From contig CAZSNT010000015.1 in the NCBI GenBank assembly GCA_964607765.1, forward strand, positions 1-64,000: 64,000 nt of DNA. Reading direction: 5' to 3'. This DNA is from CAZSNT01 sp964607765 (lineage in GTDB: Bacteria > Verrucomicrobiota > Lentisphaeria > Oligosphaerales > JABHEG01). The notes under the pieces were generated by a model. That model was not told the DNA's origin, did no database searches, and saw only the letters and a list, made by a program, of their open reading frames with translations. The translations under genes were made by a program, and so were the position numbers. This document shows, piece after piece, positions 17,701-28,200 of this stretch. Numbering within the stretch: the stretch's first letter is position 1; each line of letters begins with the position of its first letter.

Positions 17701-20178
17701 TCAGAATCTCCTGGTCGGCGCGTCGGCAGGCAGCGCGCCTTCGAGCTCGATACGCAGCGAGTTCAGATACCAGCTGTTGGCACGCTCCGAGCTGATTGGA
17801 TCGAGGACCTCACTCCGGCGGCGAGTCCACAGCAGAACGCTGAAGCGCCCTGTGACGGGGTCGGCGAGGGGAGCCGCCCCCAAGTCGTCGAAGTGGAAGT
17901 CAGGCAGGCCGACTCGGGTTGCCCGGACTGTGCGGCTGTCCGCCACGTAGCCGGCGGTGGATCGCGTGCCCATGCCGGGGGCCAGAGCAACGTCGAAGTC
18001 CACGTTCTCGCCCGGGTTTGAGGCGTCCAGCCTTACGTGGACACGCGTGATGTCGAGATCCATCAGGAACGGCGGCAACACGGCGTGAAGATGAATCGGC
18101 TCAGCCTGGGCCCGCATCTTGGCGCCGGACCACTGCCCCGCATGGCGGAGGAGGTTCGCCATCTGTGTTGCCGGATCGATCCGGATCATTGCGGCCGGTA
18201 GGAACAGCGGGCCCGGCTCGGCCTGTACCTGCAGCGGGAGCAGCCGCACGGCAGCGCCCTGTTGCCGGAAATCGGCCAGATCGAGCGGGAGACTGTCGCG
18301 TTCGGCAATCCACGGGTGCATCAACACGAGGCACGGCGCTGGGAAGAGGCCTGTGCTCAAGTGATCGCGCAGTGCCAGGCTGACCGGGTTCAGCTCCATC
18401 AGCCTGCCGCCTGTGGTTTTCATGGCGCAGCGCCGCTCGTCGATACGCATGGGAAGCTGATCGTTGCGGAAGAGCGCAAAGGCGTCGGTGTGGTCGGGGG
18501 CCCAGGGCGGCAGTTGCCACTCGTCCAGCTCGGGGGCGTCGTCGCGCAGCCGGACCAGCGGCAGTGCCGGCAGCGAGGCGGCGGGCAGCGAGTAGGCGGC
18601 GGCCACGCTCCGAGGCTGCAACGCACGCACAGCCAAGTCGGGGGCCGTTCCGGTGTCACCCGTCTCACGCAGCACGAGGGGCGGTTGCACGGTCACTCCG
18701 CGGCGATATCGACGCGGGGGCGCCGGCAGTGCCCGGAAACGGCCGTCCGCACGGGTGTGGGCGAGAGTAGGGCGGCAGTCCGTCTTGGCGAACAGGCTGA
18801 CCAGCGTCTGGCCGCTGGTCTGTTTGGGCGTCACGGTGCGCAGATCGATGATCGACGCTGTGCGAGCCGGCCGGTGAGCGTTCCGCAATGTTGCGGTTCG
18901 GAAAATGCCGGCGGTAAACAGCAGCCCCGTCAGGGCGGCTGCGCCCCAGCCGACCGCATGGCGTTTGCGAGCGAATCCCAGAGCCAGCAGAATCGTGATG
19001 GCCAGCACATAACCGCCGAGCACTTTGGAAATGCTCCGGGCCTTCGGGATGGCGAATCCGGTCAGGAGCCGGTTCACCTTCGGCAGGTTCAGGCTGTTCA
19101 GCGGATGGGAAAGCCCGAACGGCGGCTGGCCCCACGACAGGATGTGATCCGAAAGCGCACCGAGACAGCCGGAACGCTGCATCAGTTCGGCAAATGGCTC
19201 GACGGCGACCACGCCCACGTACCCCAGGCCGCAGCGCCGCCACCGGCAGATGGGGAAGCCTGCCGTGCTCAGTGTGGTCACGCCGTCGCCTAGCGGTGCC
19301 GACTCAAGGAAGGGAAAACCCTCGGGGTCGGCGAGCACGACACGCTTCTGCTTGTTCTTGCGGTCCTTCCCGGACTGGTTGTGGTAGTATCGCTCGCCCC
19401 ACGCGTCGAGTTCCGGAAGCTCCTCAATGTGCCGGACACGCAGCGGCGCGACGGGCAGGAGATCGCTCAGGGGCGTCTGCGCGGCGGCCATGGCTCCTGC
19501 CGGTGACACGAACACAAGCGTGCCGCCGCGGCGCACATAGCGCAGCAGGGCTTCGAACTGCAGCGCGTTCATGTCTTGGAGATTTGCCCGGGCAACGGCC
19601 ACGACTGCGGTTCGATCATAGGCCGCCCAGGAATCCGGCGCGTCTGCGACCCCGCTTGTCGCCGCCTCAACGCGCGCGATCAAGTCCATACGCCGGTTCA
19701 GACCGAATGTGCCGGACGAGTTTGCGTCATCGTCGAGCAGGAGCATGCGTGTGTTGGTCTGGGAGATGCTGTAGCGCGCGGGCACGTCGGTGAAGGCGAC
19801 ACGCTGTCCCTGATGGTAGAGCGCCGCCGTATACATCTCGGTCTGAGCTGCCGTGACCACTGTTCGGCCGCGCAACACGGCCTCCGGGCCGACAGTGAGC
19901 TCCTTCTCGAAGACGCTGTTCTCGTTGTCCGCGGCACGAAGAGTGAGGCGCACGTTCGCGGGCTGCGGGTCCGGATTGGCGACCTCGTAGGAAAACACGG
20001 ACCACCAGTCGCCCACGACGCGTGGTGAACGTGCCCGGCGCACGAGCGCGATCCGCAGCTCCGGTTTCGCGTAGGCCTCCGCGACCAGCACAAGGCAGAG
20101 AAGCAGCCAAACCGTGACCGGGACGCACAGGGCAGTGCCGGCGCGTCCCGTCCCCACTGTTCGTTGCAGTTTCAGCAC
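17701..20178 (-). CDS. Exported membrane protein with GATase-like domain, ABC-associated
   Basis: 825 aa. N-terminal signal segment (about 17-37), a beta-rich region, then residues about 150-270 resembling a class I GATase-like fold (TRMLLLDDD start and FEALLRYVRRGGTLVFVSP), seen in PVC proteins linked to ABC-2 exporters and reminiscent of GldG-type subunits. No catalytic Cys is apparent. Two transmembrane helices lie near 385-402 and 408-425, followed by a C-terminal half of about 400 residues without recognised domains. The start overlaps the pfp stop by 7 bp. By position it is probably the extracytoplasmic subunit of the ABC system. Specific function unknown. Confidence 0.7.
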   Translation of the reverse strand: MLKLQRTVGTGRAGTALCVPVTVWLLLCLVLVAEAYAKPELRIALVRRARSPRVVGDWWSVFSYEVANPDPQPANVRLTLRAADNENSVFEKELTVGPEAVLRGRTVVTAAQTEMYTAALYHQGQRVAFTDVPARYSISQTNTRMLLLDDDANSSGTFGLNRRMDLIARVEAATSGVADAPDSWAAYDRTAVVAVARANLQDMNALQFEALLRYVRRGGTLVFVSPAGAMAAAQTPLSDLLPVAPLRVRHIEELPELDAWGERYYHNQSGKDRKNKQKRVVLADPEGFPFLESAPLGDGVTTLSTAGFPICRWRRCGLGYVGVVAVEPFAELMQRSGCLGALSDHILSWGQPPFGLSHPLNSLNLPKVNRLLTGFAIPKARSISKVLGGYVLAITILLALGFARKRHAVGWGAAALTGLLFTAGIFRTATLRNAHRPARTASIIDLRTVTPKQTSGQTLVSLFAKTDCRPTLAHTRADGRFRALPAPPRRYRRGVTVQPPLVLRETGDTGTAPDLAVRALQPRSVAAAYSLPAASLPALPLVRLRDDAPELDEWQLPPWAPDHTDAFALFRNDQLPMRIDERRCAMKTTGGRLMELNPVSLALRDHLSTGLFPAPCLVLMHPWIAERDSLPLDLADFRQQGAAVRLLPLQVQAEPGPLFLPAAMIRIDPATQMANLLRHAGQWSGAKMRAQAEPIHLHAVLPPFLMDLDITRVHVRLDASNPGENVDFDVALAPGMGTRSTAGYVADSRTVRATRVGLPDFHFDDLGAAPLADPVTGRFSVLLWTRRRSEVLDPISSERANSWYLNSLRIELEGALPADAPTRRF

Positions 20179-21827
20179 TGTTCGAGTGCTATGGTTGCCG
20201 ACGTCTGGTCACAGACCTCCGGCGGCCCGAAGTACTGGATGGGGCCGGGGTAGACGTACTCGCTGCCGAGCGCCCACGCATCGCGCTGGCCGGCGAATGT
20301 CTGGAAAGGCTTGCCGTCGAGCTCGACCAGTGCTTTGCGGATGACCGGGTGGTCCGCACCGTGGCGCCGCTCCATGTTCATCATCATGGTCAGCGGGATT
20401 CCTCCGGCCGTCCACTCCGTGGTTGGTGCTGCCAGGTTCCGGACCGAGGCCATGTACCCCGTCTTGCCGGAGGCGATCAGGGCCGCTGCCGTATAACCCA
20501 GGCTGTAGCAGTAGTCTGCATCGAAGTTGGACGGCGCAGCGCAGCGCCCTTCATACCCGAAGAAGTGGGCCTGCGTGCTGAACTTGCCGCCGTAGCTGCC
20601 TTCCGCTTTCCGTTCCCTGAGCTTGTCCTGAAGCAGATCGATCAGCAGCTTCTCTGTCTCGATCCTGGAGACCTGCACGTTGCCGTGGGGATCACGGTCG
20701 GTGAGGAGCTGCATCTGGATCGCGCCCGGCAGCGAGCTGAACGTCTGCGAGGCGGACTGGGAGAGCTTGCTGTTGACGAACTTCAGCTTGTCATCCGTCG
20801 TGGGCAGATCCTGGAAGTAGGCGTCGTTCGCAGCCAGCAGTTCGTTCAACTCGGCGATGAGTGCCTTCATCTCCGGCACGAACTCCACCAGGCCTTCGGG
20901 AATGAGCACCACGCCGAAGTTGTTGCCCGCGTCGGCGCGCTGCTTGACGATCGTCGCGAGGCGGTCGACGATCTCAGCGAGAGTCTGCCCCTCGGCGGCC
21001 ACTTCTTCGGAAATCACCGCTGCATTCGGGTGTGTGCGCAGCGCGCATTCCAGAGTGATGTGAGATGCCGAACGCCCCATCAGCTTGATGAAGTGCCAGT
21101 ACTTGCGTGCGGAGTTCGCATCGCGTTCGATGTTGCCGATCAGCTCACTGTAGACTTTCGTCGCCGTGTCGAAGCCGAAGGAGACTTCGATCTGGTCGTT
21201 TTTCAGGTCGCCGTCGATGGTCTTCGGGCATCCGATCACCTGCACGCCGGCATTCCTGGCGCTCATGAACTCGGCCAGCAGGCAGGCGTTGGTGTTGGAG
21301 TCGTCGCCGCCGATGACCACCAGTGCAGAGATGCCGTGCGACCTGCAGGTCTCGAGCACCTTCTCGAACTGTTCGTCGGTGTCGAGCTTGGTCCGGCCTG
21401 AGCCGATGATGTCGAAGCCGCCGGTGTTCCGGTACTCGTCCACGATGTCAGCGCTGAGGAGCTGATGGGTGTCCTCGACCAGACCGCTCGGGCCGCCGAG
21501 AAAACCGATGAGCTCGCTTCCCTCATTCAGTGCTTTGAGACCGTCGAACAGGCCGGCAATGACATTGTGCCCGCCCGGCGCCTGGCCGCCTGAGAGAATG
21601 ACCCCGGCCTTGATCGGTGCGCCCTCACCGCGTGTTCCGGGCTCGAACGTCGTGACGGGCGTGCCGAAGATATGCGGGAAGCGGCTCTGGATGGCTTCTT
21701 CGTCGGCCACGGACGCGGTCGGGGCGCCCTCGCGCGCCGCGGCAAGGGGGCCGCTCTCGGCCAACACAGGCGGGAGCTTCGGGCGGTAGGCGGCTCGGGC
21801 TGTCTGCAATGAGGACTTCTCTGCCAT
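20172..21827 (-). CDS. pfp: Pyrophosphate-dependent 6-phosphofructokinase
   Basis: 551 aa, the size of long PPi-PFKs (plant beta-subunit/spirochaete type). Reversible phosphorylation of fructose 6-phosphate by PPi. Motifs: ILSGGQAPGGHN at the phosphate-binding start, GGDDSN (173-178), where the second Asp replaces the Gly of ATP-PFKs, and PKTIDGDLKN (201-210) with the Lys and catalytic Asp typical of PPi enzymes. A strong GGAGGAG lies 10 bp upstream of the ATG. It is the first gene of the operon leading into the ABC exporter genes, an unusual partner for a glycolytic enzyme. Confidence 0.95.
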   Translation of the reverse strand: MAEKSSLQTARAAYRPKLPPVLAESGPLAAAREGAPTASVADEEAIQSRFPHIFGTPVTTFEPGTRGEGAPIKAGVILSGGQAPGGHNVIAGLFDGLKALNEGSELIGFLGGPSGLVEDTHQLLSADIVDEYRNTGGFDIIGSGRTKLDTDEQFEKVLETCRSHGISALVVIGGDDSNTNACLLAEFMSARNAGVQVIGCPKTIDGDLKNDQIEVSFGFDTATKVYSELIGNIERDANSARKYWHFIKLMGRSASHITLECALRTHPNAAVISEEVAAEGQTLAEIVDRLATIVKQRADAGNNFGVVLIPEGLVEFVPEMKALIAELNELLAANDAYFQDLPTTDDKLKFVNSKLSQSASQTFSSLPGAIQMQLLTDRDPHGNVQVSRIETEKLLIDLLQDKLRERKAEGSYGGKFSTQAHFFGYEGRCAAPSNFDADYCYSLGYTAAALIASGKTGYMASVRNLAAPTTEWTAGGIPLTMMMNMERRHGADHPVIRKALVELDGKPFQTFAGQRDAWALGSEYVYPGPIQYFGPPEVCDQTSATIALEQC

Positions 21828-21906
21828 GGCTTAATTCTCCTCCACGTACCAAGGTGTTCCCAACGGCGCCCGACGGCCCGTTGACAGTCGATTTCAGAAA
21901 ACCGGA

Positions 21907-21934
21907 AAAGTAACGCTCGCAACGGCAAAATCAA
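21907..21934 (-). promoter_or_regulatory. Candidate promoter of the pfp-ABC operon
   Basis: Minus-strand TTGATT, a 16-bp spacer and TACTTT, ending 80 bp before the pfp ATG. Matches are moderate (four of six in each box). No other good candidate was seen in the 21828-22221 divergent gap on this strand. Confidence 0.35.
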
Positions 21935-22082
21935 GAATTGGCCTCGCGCGCGCCGGTCCCTCGGAATCAGGGATCTTGCCCGCTACCTTCTCGGCATGCG
22001 GCACTTACACAGCCACTGCCCGTGCGGCGGCGGCGGGGACGCAAACGTGATTACGAAAAGTTGTCGCGCGTGCGCTCCCGCG

Positions 22083-22111
22083 TTGCGAGTGGCGCGTCAG
22101 CCCTCTATTGT
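22083..22111 (+). promoter_or_regulatory. Candidate promoter of the giant macroglobulin gene
   Basis: TTGCGA, a 17-bp spacer and TATTGT, about 110 bp upstream of the preferred GTG start. It shares the divergent gap with the pfp promoter. Confidence 0.35.
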
Positions 22112-22221
22112 AGCGTTCAGCCGCTGGCTCCATCAGTGCCGCGGCTCGACGGTGCCGGCGCTGCGGAGGGAGCCGCTCCGGTGTGTTCATGCCTTACAGC
22201 GTTGAGTCGAGGAGTCTCTAC

Positions 22222-25200
22222 GTGGTTCTTTCGTCGCGCACGTTCTGTCGTGCAGCTGTTGGCGTCCTCTTCTGTTGCGTGTGCGGCGCGGCCGGGGGCG
22301 CGTCGTCACCTCCCGGCACACTCACTGCCGTGTACGACGCGCTGATGAACCGTGACTACGAGGCCGCCGTGACCACAGCCCGCGCGCTGTCGGATGCGGA
22401 TGCTTCGGTGGCCGATTCGGCAGTCTGCCTCCAGGCGCTGGCCCTCCACCACGCTGACCGTGTTGATGAGTCTCTCGGCGTGCTGGAGGCTTTCATGGCG
22501 CGATTCCCCGACTCGCCTTGGCATCGGAAAGCGATGTTCCTCAAGGCGGAGAATTCGTCGCTCAAGGCTGACTTTCGATCCGCGGCGGCGATTTATCGTG
22601 GCCAGCAGCAGCGTCTGCTGGGCCCCCTGCGCAGCGAAGAGCTCGCGTCAGTCCTGGTGTCATTCGCGGACTCGCTGGCGGCAAAGTCGGAGAAGACGGA
22701 TCCAGCCGTGCCGCCGGCCGACTACCGCAGGGCGGTTGACGTCTACGATCGCGCGCTCGGCCTGGGCATCGATGCCGAGATGCGGGCCCGTATTCTGCTG
22801 AAGAAGGGGCGGACCCTCCGGGCGTCGAGCAGTCACGAACAGGCGATCGCTGTCTGGCACACGTACCTGGCCGAATTCGATCCGGATTGGGACCCGGTCC
22901 GCGCGTGCACAGCCGTTCGCCCGCGCCCACAGGTCGCGGCGGGATCGGAACGCTTTGAGGCAAGGTACCAGCTTGCTCTGACTCAGATGGCGGCCAGGCA
23001 GTATTCCGGAGCGCGCGCCGTGCTTCTGGATCTGCAGCGTCTGCTGGCGGCAGAAGACGATGGCGGCGGCATTCTCGGCGGGCATGTGGCCTGGGCTCTG
23101 ATTCAGGCCTACCGTCTGCTCGAAGATCCGACGGACCGTCTGCAGCACACATTGCGCGCGACGCGCGCTTTTCTGGCACGGCATGCCAGCCATCCGCGTG
23201 CCGTGCAGGCAGCGTTCCTGCTGCCGGGGTTGTACCGTCGTGCCCACCTCCCGGAGAAGGCTCTGGAGGCGTACCACGACTTCATCAACGGCAAGAGCTA
23301 TCGGTTGCCCTCCAAACGGTTGGCCAATCAGGTCTTCGACGACGTGTCGCTCTCGCCCGCAGAGCTCGAGACGCAGAACCGAATGACAGCACTCTACAAC
23401 GTGGGACAGATCCACTTTGCCGAGGGGCGCTACGACACGGCCATCAAGGTCTGGGAGCGGTACTTGACCAAGTACCCCCGAGGCCCCCATTGGTCGCGTG
23501 CACATGGTGATGCGGTGAATGCCAGGTTCCTTTTGGGGTTGGAGGCGGTGGCGCGGGGCGACCACGGCGAGGCCCAGCAAGCGTTGGATGCGTTTGTGCG
23601 CGCCAACCCGCTTGTCGATGAATGCCGGAATGCGCTCTTTGTGTTGGGGCAGATGAACCTGTGCCGCGGGGAGGCGGCCGAGCAGGAGGCAAGCCCTGAA
23701 CGGGCGGAGCGCTTCTACCGCGAAGCCGTCCGCGAATGGGCCAAACTGATCGGACGTTTCCCGGACTCGGACCAGGCGCGTGAGGCGCAATTGCGTACTG
23801 CACTCCTCCACGAATCGAAGCTGGGCGAGATTGACCGGGCGCTGGCAGGCTACCGGGGGGTGGTCTCGGGTGAGCGATTGAAAGAGGCACAGGACCGCCT
23901 GCGCACGCTCACGTCACCGTCCCTCGCCGTGACGACTGACCGCGTGTTCAGAACCAGTGAGGACGCGGAGGTGGTTGTACGAGCACGCAACATCCGGACG
24001 GTGACCGTGAAACAGTACAACCTGGATCTGGAGGACTTCTTCCGCAAGCACCTCTGCATATTGGGAGTTGAGGACCTGGACGTGTCCCTGATCCAGCCCG
24101 ACAAGACATGGGATCTTGAACTCGCCGACTACCAGGACTGCCTGCTGCGCGAACAGCGCGTCTCCATACCGTTCCCTTCAGGAGAGCCCGGCGTCTGCGT
24201 GGTGAACGTGAGCAGCCGTGAGTGGGAGGCGACCACCTTAGTCGTGCGCTCTGATCTGGATGTGGCGCTGCGGAGCAACCAGCGTGCGTTCCTGGTCTTT
24301 GTTCAGCATACCCCGAACCGCAAGCCTGTTCACGGCGCCCGGGTCTTGCTCAGCGACGGAACGCGCATCATCGCCTCCGGGGCGACGGATGAAACGGGCG
24401 TGTTCCGGGGCGAGTTGTCCGGGGGCGCGCTTGTGCGGGGTGCGCTGTTCGCGTTTGCCTCGTCGTCAGACAACGTCTGTGCTGCTGATGTTGACATCCA
24501 GTCGCTGAACGCCGCATCCGGGCTGACGCCGCGCGGCTACCTGTACACGGATCGTCCGGTCTACAGGCCCGGCGCTGTGGTTGGCATCCGCGCCATTGTG
24601 CGGGATGTTCGCGACGATCGGTACGTTGTCCCCGTTGACCGGGCATTCTCTCTCGAGGTGGCGGCGCCGGACGGGCGTGTCATCTTCCGCAGCCGGGCGA
24701 TGCTGAGTGATGCGGGCACGTTGGCGCAGACGCTCCGTCTGCCGGCGGACCTGGCCCCGGGCACATACGCTGTGTCGGCGCGAGCTCTGGTTCGGCCGGG
24801 GGCAGGCTACAGCGTTACGTTCGACGTGCGGCCGGCGCAGACCGACCCCGTGCTGCTCGATCTGGCTTTACCCGAGGGGGTGCAGACCCCCGGCGAAGCC
24901 ATCGCGGGCCGGGTGACGGTCCGGTACAGTTGGGGCCAGCCGGCCGTTGACATCGGTGTGCACTGCGAGATGCCGGACGGTCGGCGTCTGCTGTTGCGGT
25001 CCGATCTGCAGGGGCGTGCGGCATTCTCCTTCGATACGGCGGGGTACGCGCCCGGTGCGTGGCTGGCGTTCCAGGCCCGGCTCGAGGGACGGGAGGCCGG
25101 AGTAAACCGGACAGTTCAGCTGGCGCCGCAGGGCTACTCCATCAGCGCTATGCCGGCGCACCGTGTCGTCCTGGCCGCAGAGCCTGTTGCCCTGACTTTC

Positions 25201-28200
25201 CGGACCGTGACTTGGGACGGCGCGGCAACAGGCCGCAAGCTGAAAGTGGTCGTGTTACGCAAAGGAGTGGAGGCGGGAGGCGACGTGCTGGCTCGTGTTC
25301 CGTGGCTGCGGCATCCCGCCGTGCGAAGGGTGCCGACGGTGGTCGAACGGCACGATGTTGAAACGGATCCGCGGACCGGCCTGGCCCAAGTGACACTGAG
25401 TGTTGTCCACGGCGGCGACTACATCGTGCAGGTGACCGGCAGGGACGAGTTGGGAGCCACAGTCGCAGCAGAGACGACTTTCCGGGTCTCGGCGTCCGAC
25501 GATCCGGTCAAGCTTCGTTTCCTGGCTCCGGATGCGCCTGTCCGAGTCGGCGAGAAGCTGAGTGTGAGACTTCATTCCCGGCTGGGCAATGCGCTCGCGC
25601 TGCTGACCCAGGAAGGAGACACCTTTGTCGGGCATGAGCTTCTGGACCTGGACCGGGGTTACAACCCCATCACTCTTGGCGTGGGGCATGCACACTACCC
25701 CAATTTCCAGCTGTGTGCACTGGTCATGCAGGACGGGCGGCTCCACGAGATCTGTCAGCCCTTCGAGGTGACCAGGCAGTTGAATGTGAGTATCGAGGCC
25801 CCGGAAGGTGTTGCGACTCCGGGCAGCATCAGACAGGTTCGGCTCAAGGCCACGGACCAGATGGGGCGACCGGTCGAGGCCGAATTCAGCTTGTCACTGA
25901 CCAAGGAAGACCTGGTCGCCGATGCCTCTGCTTCGGTCGCACCTGTGGTGCCCTTTTTCCGCCCCGCGTCGCGTCCGCTCGAGTTCGGCTGCGGCAGCTC
26001 CGTTGATTTCGAATATCGCGCGGACACGCCAGACTCGGCACTGTTGCCCGCGCTGTCGACGGGATCAGAGGCGACCGATCCGGCGCGTGTCGCGGCCGGG
26101 GTGAGACCACGGCAGGAGCCCACGGCGGGGCAGGAATCGCGCAGTCACGGGCAGGCTGGTACCAGCGTGGCGCCCGTCGGATTCTGGTTGCCCGCCGTGG
26201 CGACCGATTACAAAGGAACGGCCGCGATTGAGCTGCCTATGCCGCGGGAGCCGGGCCGATGGCGTTTGGCGGCGATCGGCTGCACGGACGACGCGCTTGT
26301 TGGGGAAGCGACCGCGCAGTTCTCGACGCGCAGACACGTGTCAATGCAGCTGCGGGGCCCGACGTTTTTGCGCGAAGGGGACCAAACGCAGTTTGTTGCG
26401 CGCCTATGGAATCGGAGTGCAGTGGACCGCGAGGCGAGTGTAGAGCTGGCGCTCCTGCTCGCGGGTAAAACGACGGTCCTGCGCGAGTCCGCTGTGCTGC
26501 GGGCCGACGCTGTGTCCGATATCGTTTTTGGGACGTTTGCGGCCGGGGCGGTCGGTGACCTGTCCGCAAAGGCCACGCTCTCGGGGGCGGGGCTTGCTGG
26601 CGAAGTCCGGCGTCGAATCAGAGTGCATCCGTGGGGGTTCCCCACCGTGGTCCATACCGGGGCCGCTGTGTCGGCCAAGACAGCTGTAGCTGTGTCGCTG
26701 CCCGACGGTCCCTACTTCCCGGCTCTGCGGATGGTCATCCGCGTGTCGGCGGATCTGCGTTGCGCTCTGGCGGATGCGGTTGCGAATGCGGCGGCCTGGC
26801 GCGAGTCTTACTGGCTGACGAACGCGCCTGTCCGTCACGGAAACGCTGTGGCTGCCTCTGAGTGTTTGACCGTGCTCACTGCGTGGCGCGAGGCGCAGGC
26901 CGTTGAGGGCTTGACGCCTTTGCGGGGGCCGCTCAGGGAACGTCTGGACAGCGCGTTGACCGTTCTGTGCCTGAGGCAGCGCGACGACGGCGGCTGGGCG
27001 TTGAGCGACACGGAAGCTGTCTCAGACGCGAACACGACAGCGTTGGCCTACTGGGCTTTGGCTGCGGCACAGCGCGAGTCTGTCCTTGTGCCTGCGGCCC
27101 TGCTCGACCGTGCAAGGGGGTACCTGCGGAGCGTTCTCAGCGGCGTCGGCGCGCTGGCAGACGACACACGCGCTGCCGTGTTGCACGCCCTCTCAATCGA
27201 TGGCCAGGCGTCGTTCTATGCACTGAACCGTCTGTACCGGTCACGTTCGCGCCTGGGCGCCCGAACCCTCGCCTATACGGCCCTCGCATTTCTGAACCTG
27301 GACCGCGGTTCGTACGGCAGGGAAATGCTCACCGTCCTGGCCCGGAAGGCGGAGAAGACGACGCGTGACGGGCGGCAGCTTGTTTGCTGGACGCCCTCGA
27401 CGCCCGACTCAGTGTCACGCCATGAGTTGACGTCTCTCGCGGTGTTGGCTCTGAGCAGAGGCGGGAACATGCCGGACGTCCAGCGTGCAGGGCTGGACTG
27501 GCTGCTCTCTGCGGACGTTTTCTACCTGCTTTGTCACAACGAGAGCGCGGGCGTGTTGGCGGCGGCGCTGGCCGAGGCAGGACGCAGTTCGAACGGGGCG
27601 GCGGAGAACACGGAGATTGGCTTGCTGGTGAACGGTACGCTGCGCAAGAAGGTGACGTTGGGGGGCGACAAGCGCACGGGCACGTTGGCAGTCGACGGCA
27701 CACCGCTGCGCGCTTCGGACAACGTCATCGCTCTGTCCGTCAATGGCGCCTCGCCGTGTGTGGCCGGGGTCACTCTTGTCGGCTTCACTCCCGAGTTCCG
27801 CAATCCGGAGGAGCCGTTGACGGTGCAGCCCGGCGCGCGGCGTTACCTGCACATGCCTCTGCGGCATGCCGGCAGGAGCATTCCGGCTGCGAGCACCTCC
27901 GCCGTACAGAATGTCGAGAACGGCCAGCGCATACAAGTGGAGGTGGCAGTGTCGGACCGGGCACGGGCGCCGTTGCCGGACAGGTGGTTTGTGGAAGAAT
28001 CGCTGCCTGCCGGTACCGTGCTCGTGCCGGGCACGATCGAAGGGGATTTCCGTGTCGTGGCCAGCCATCCGCACGGGTTCACGGTGGCGTCGCACGCATC
28101 CCGCGGCATGCGCCTGCGGTATCAGTTGGCAGCCTGTGTACCCGGCACTTACCGGGTGCTGCCGACCGTGTTGCGGAATGCCGATGACCCAGAACACGTG

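Noticed and set aside
26770..26880. Thioester site in the macroglobulin domain
   Set aside because: No Cys-x-Glu-Gln occurs; the only nearby Cys (SECLTVLTAW) lacks the partner Gln at the right spacing.
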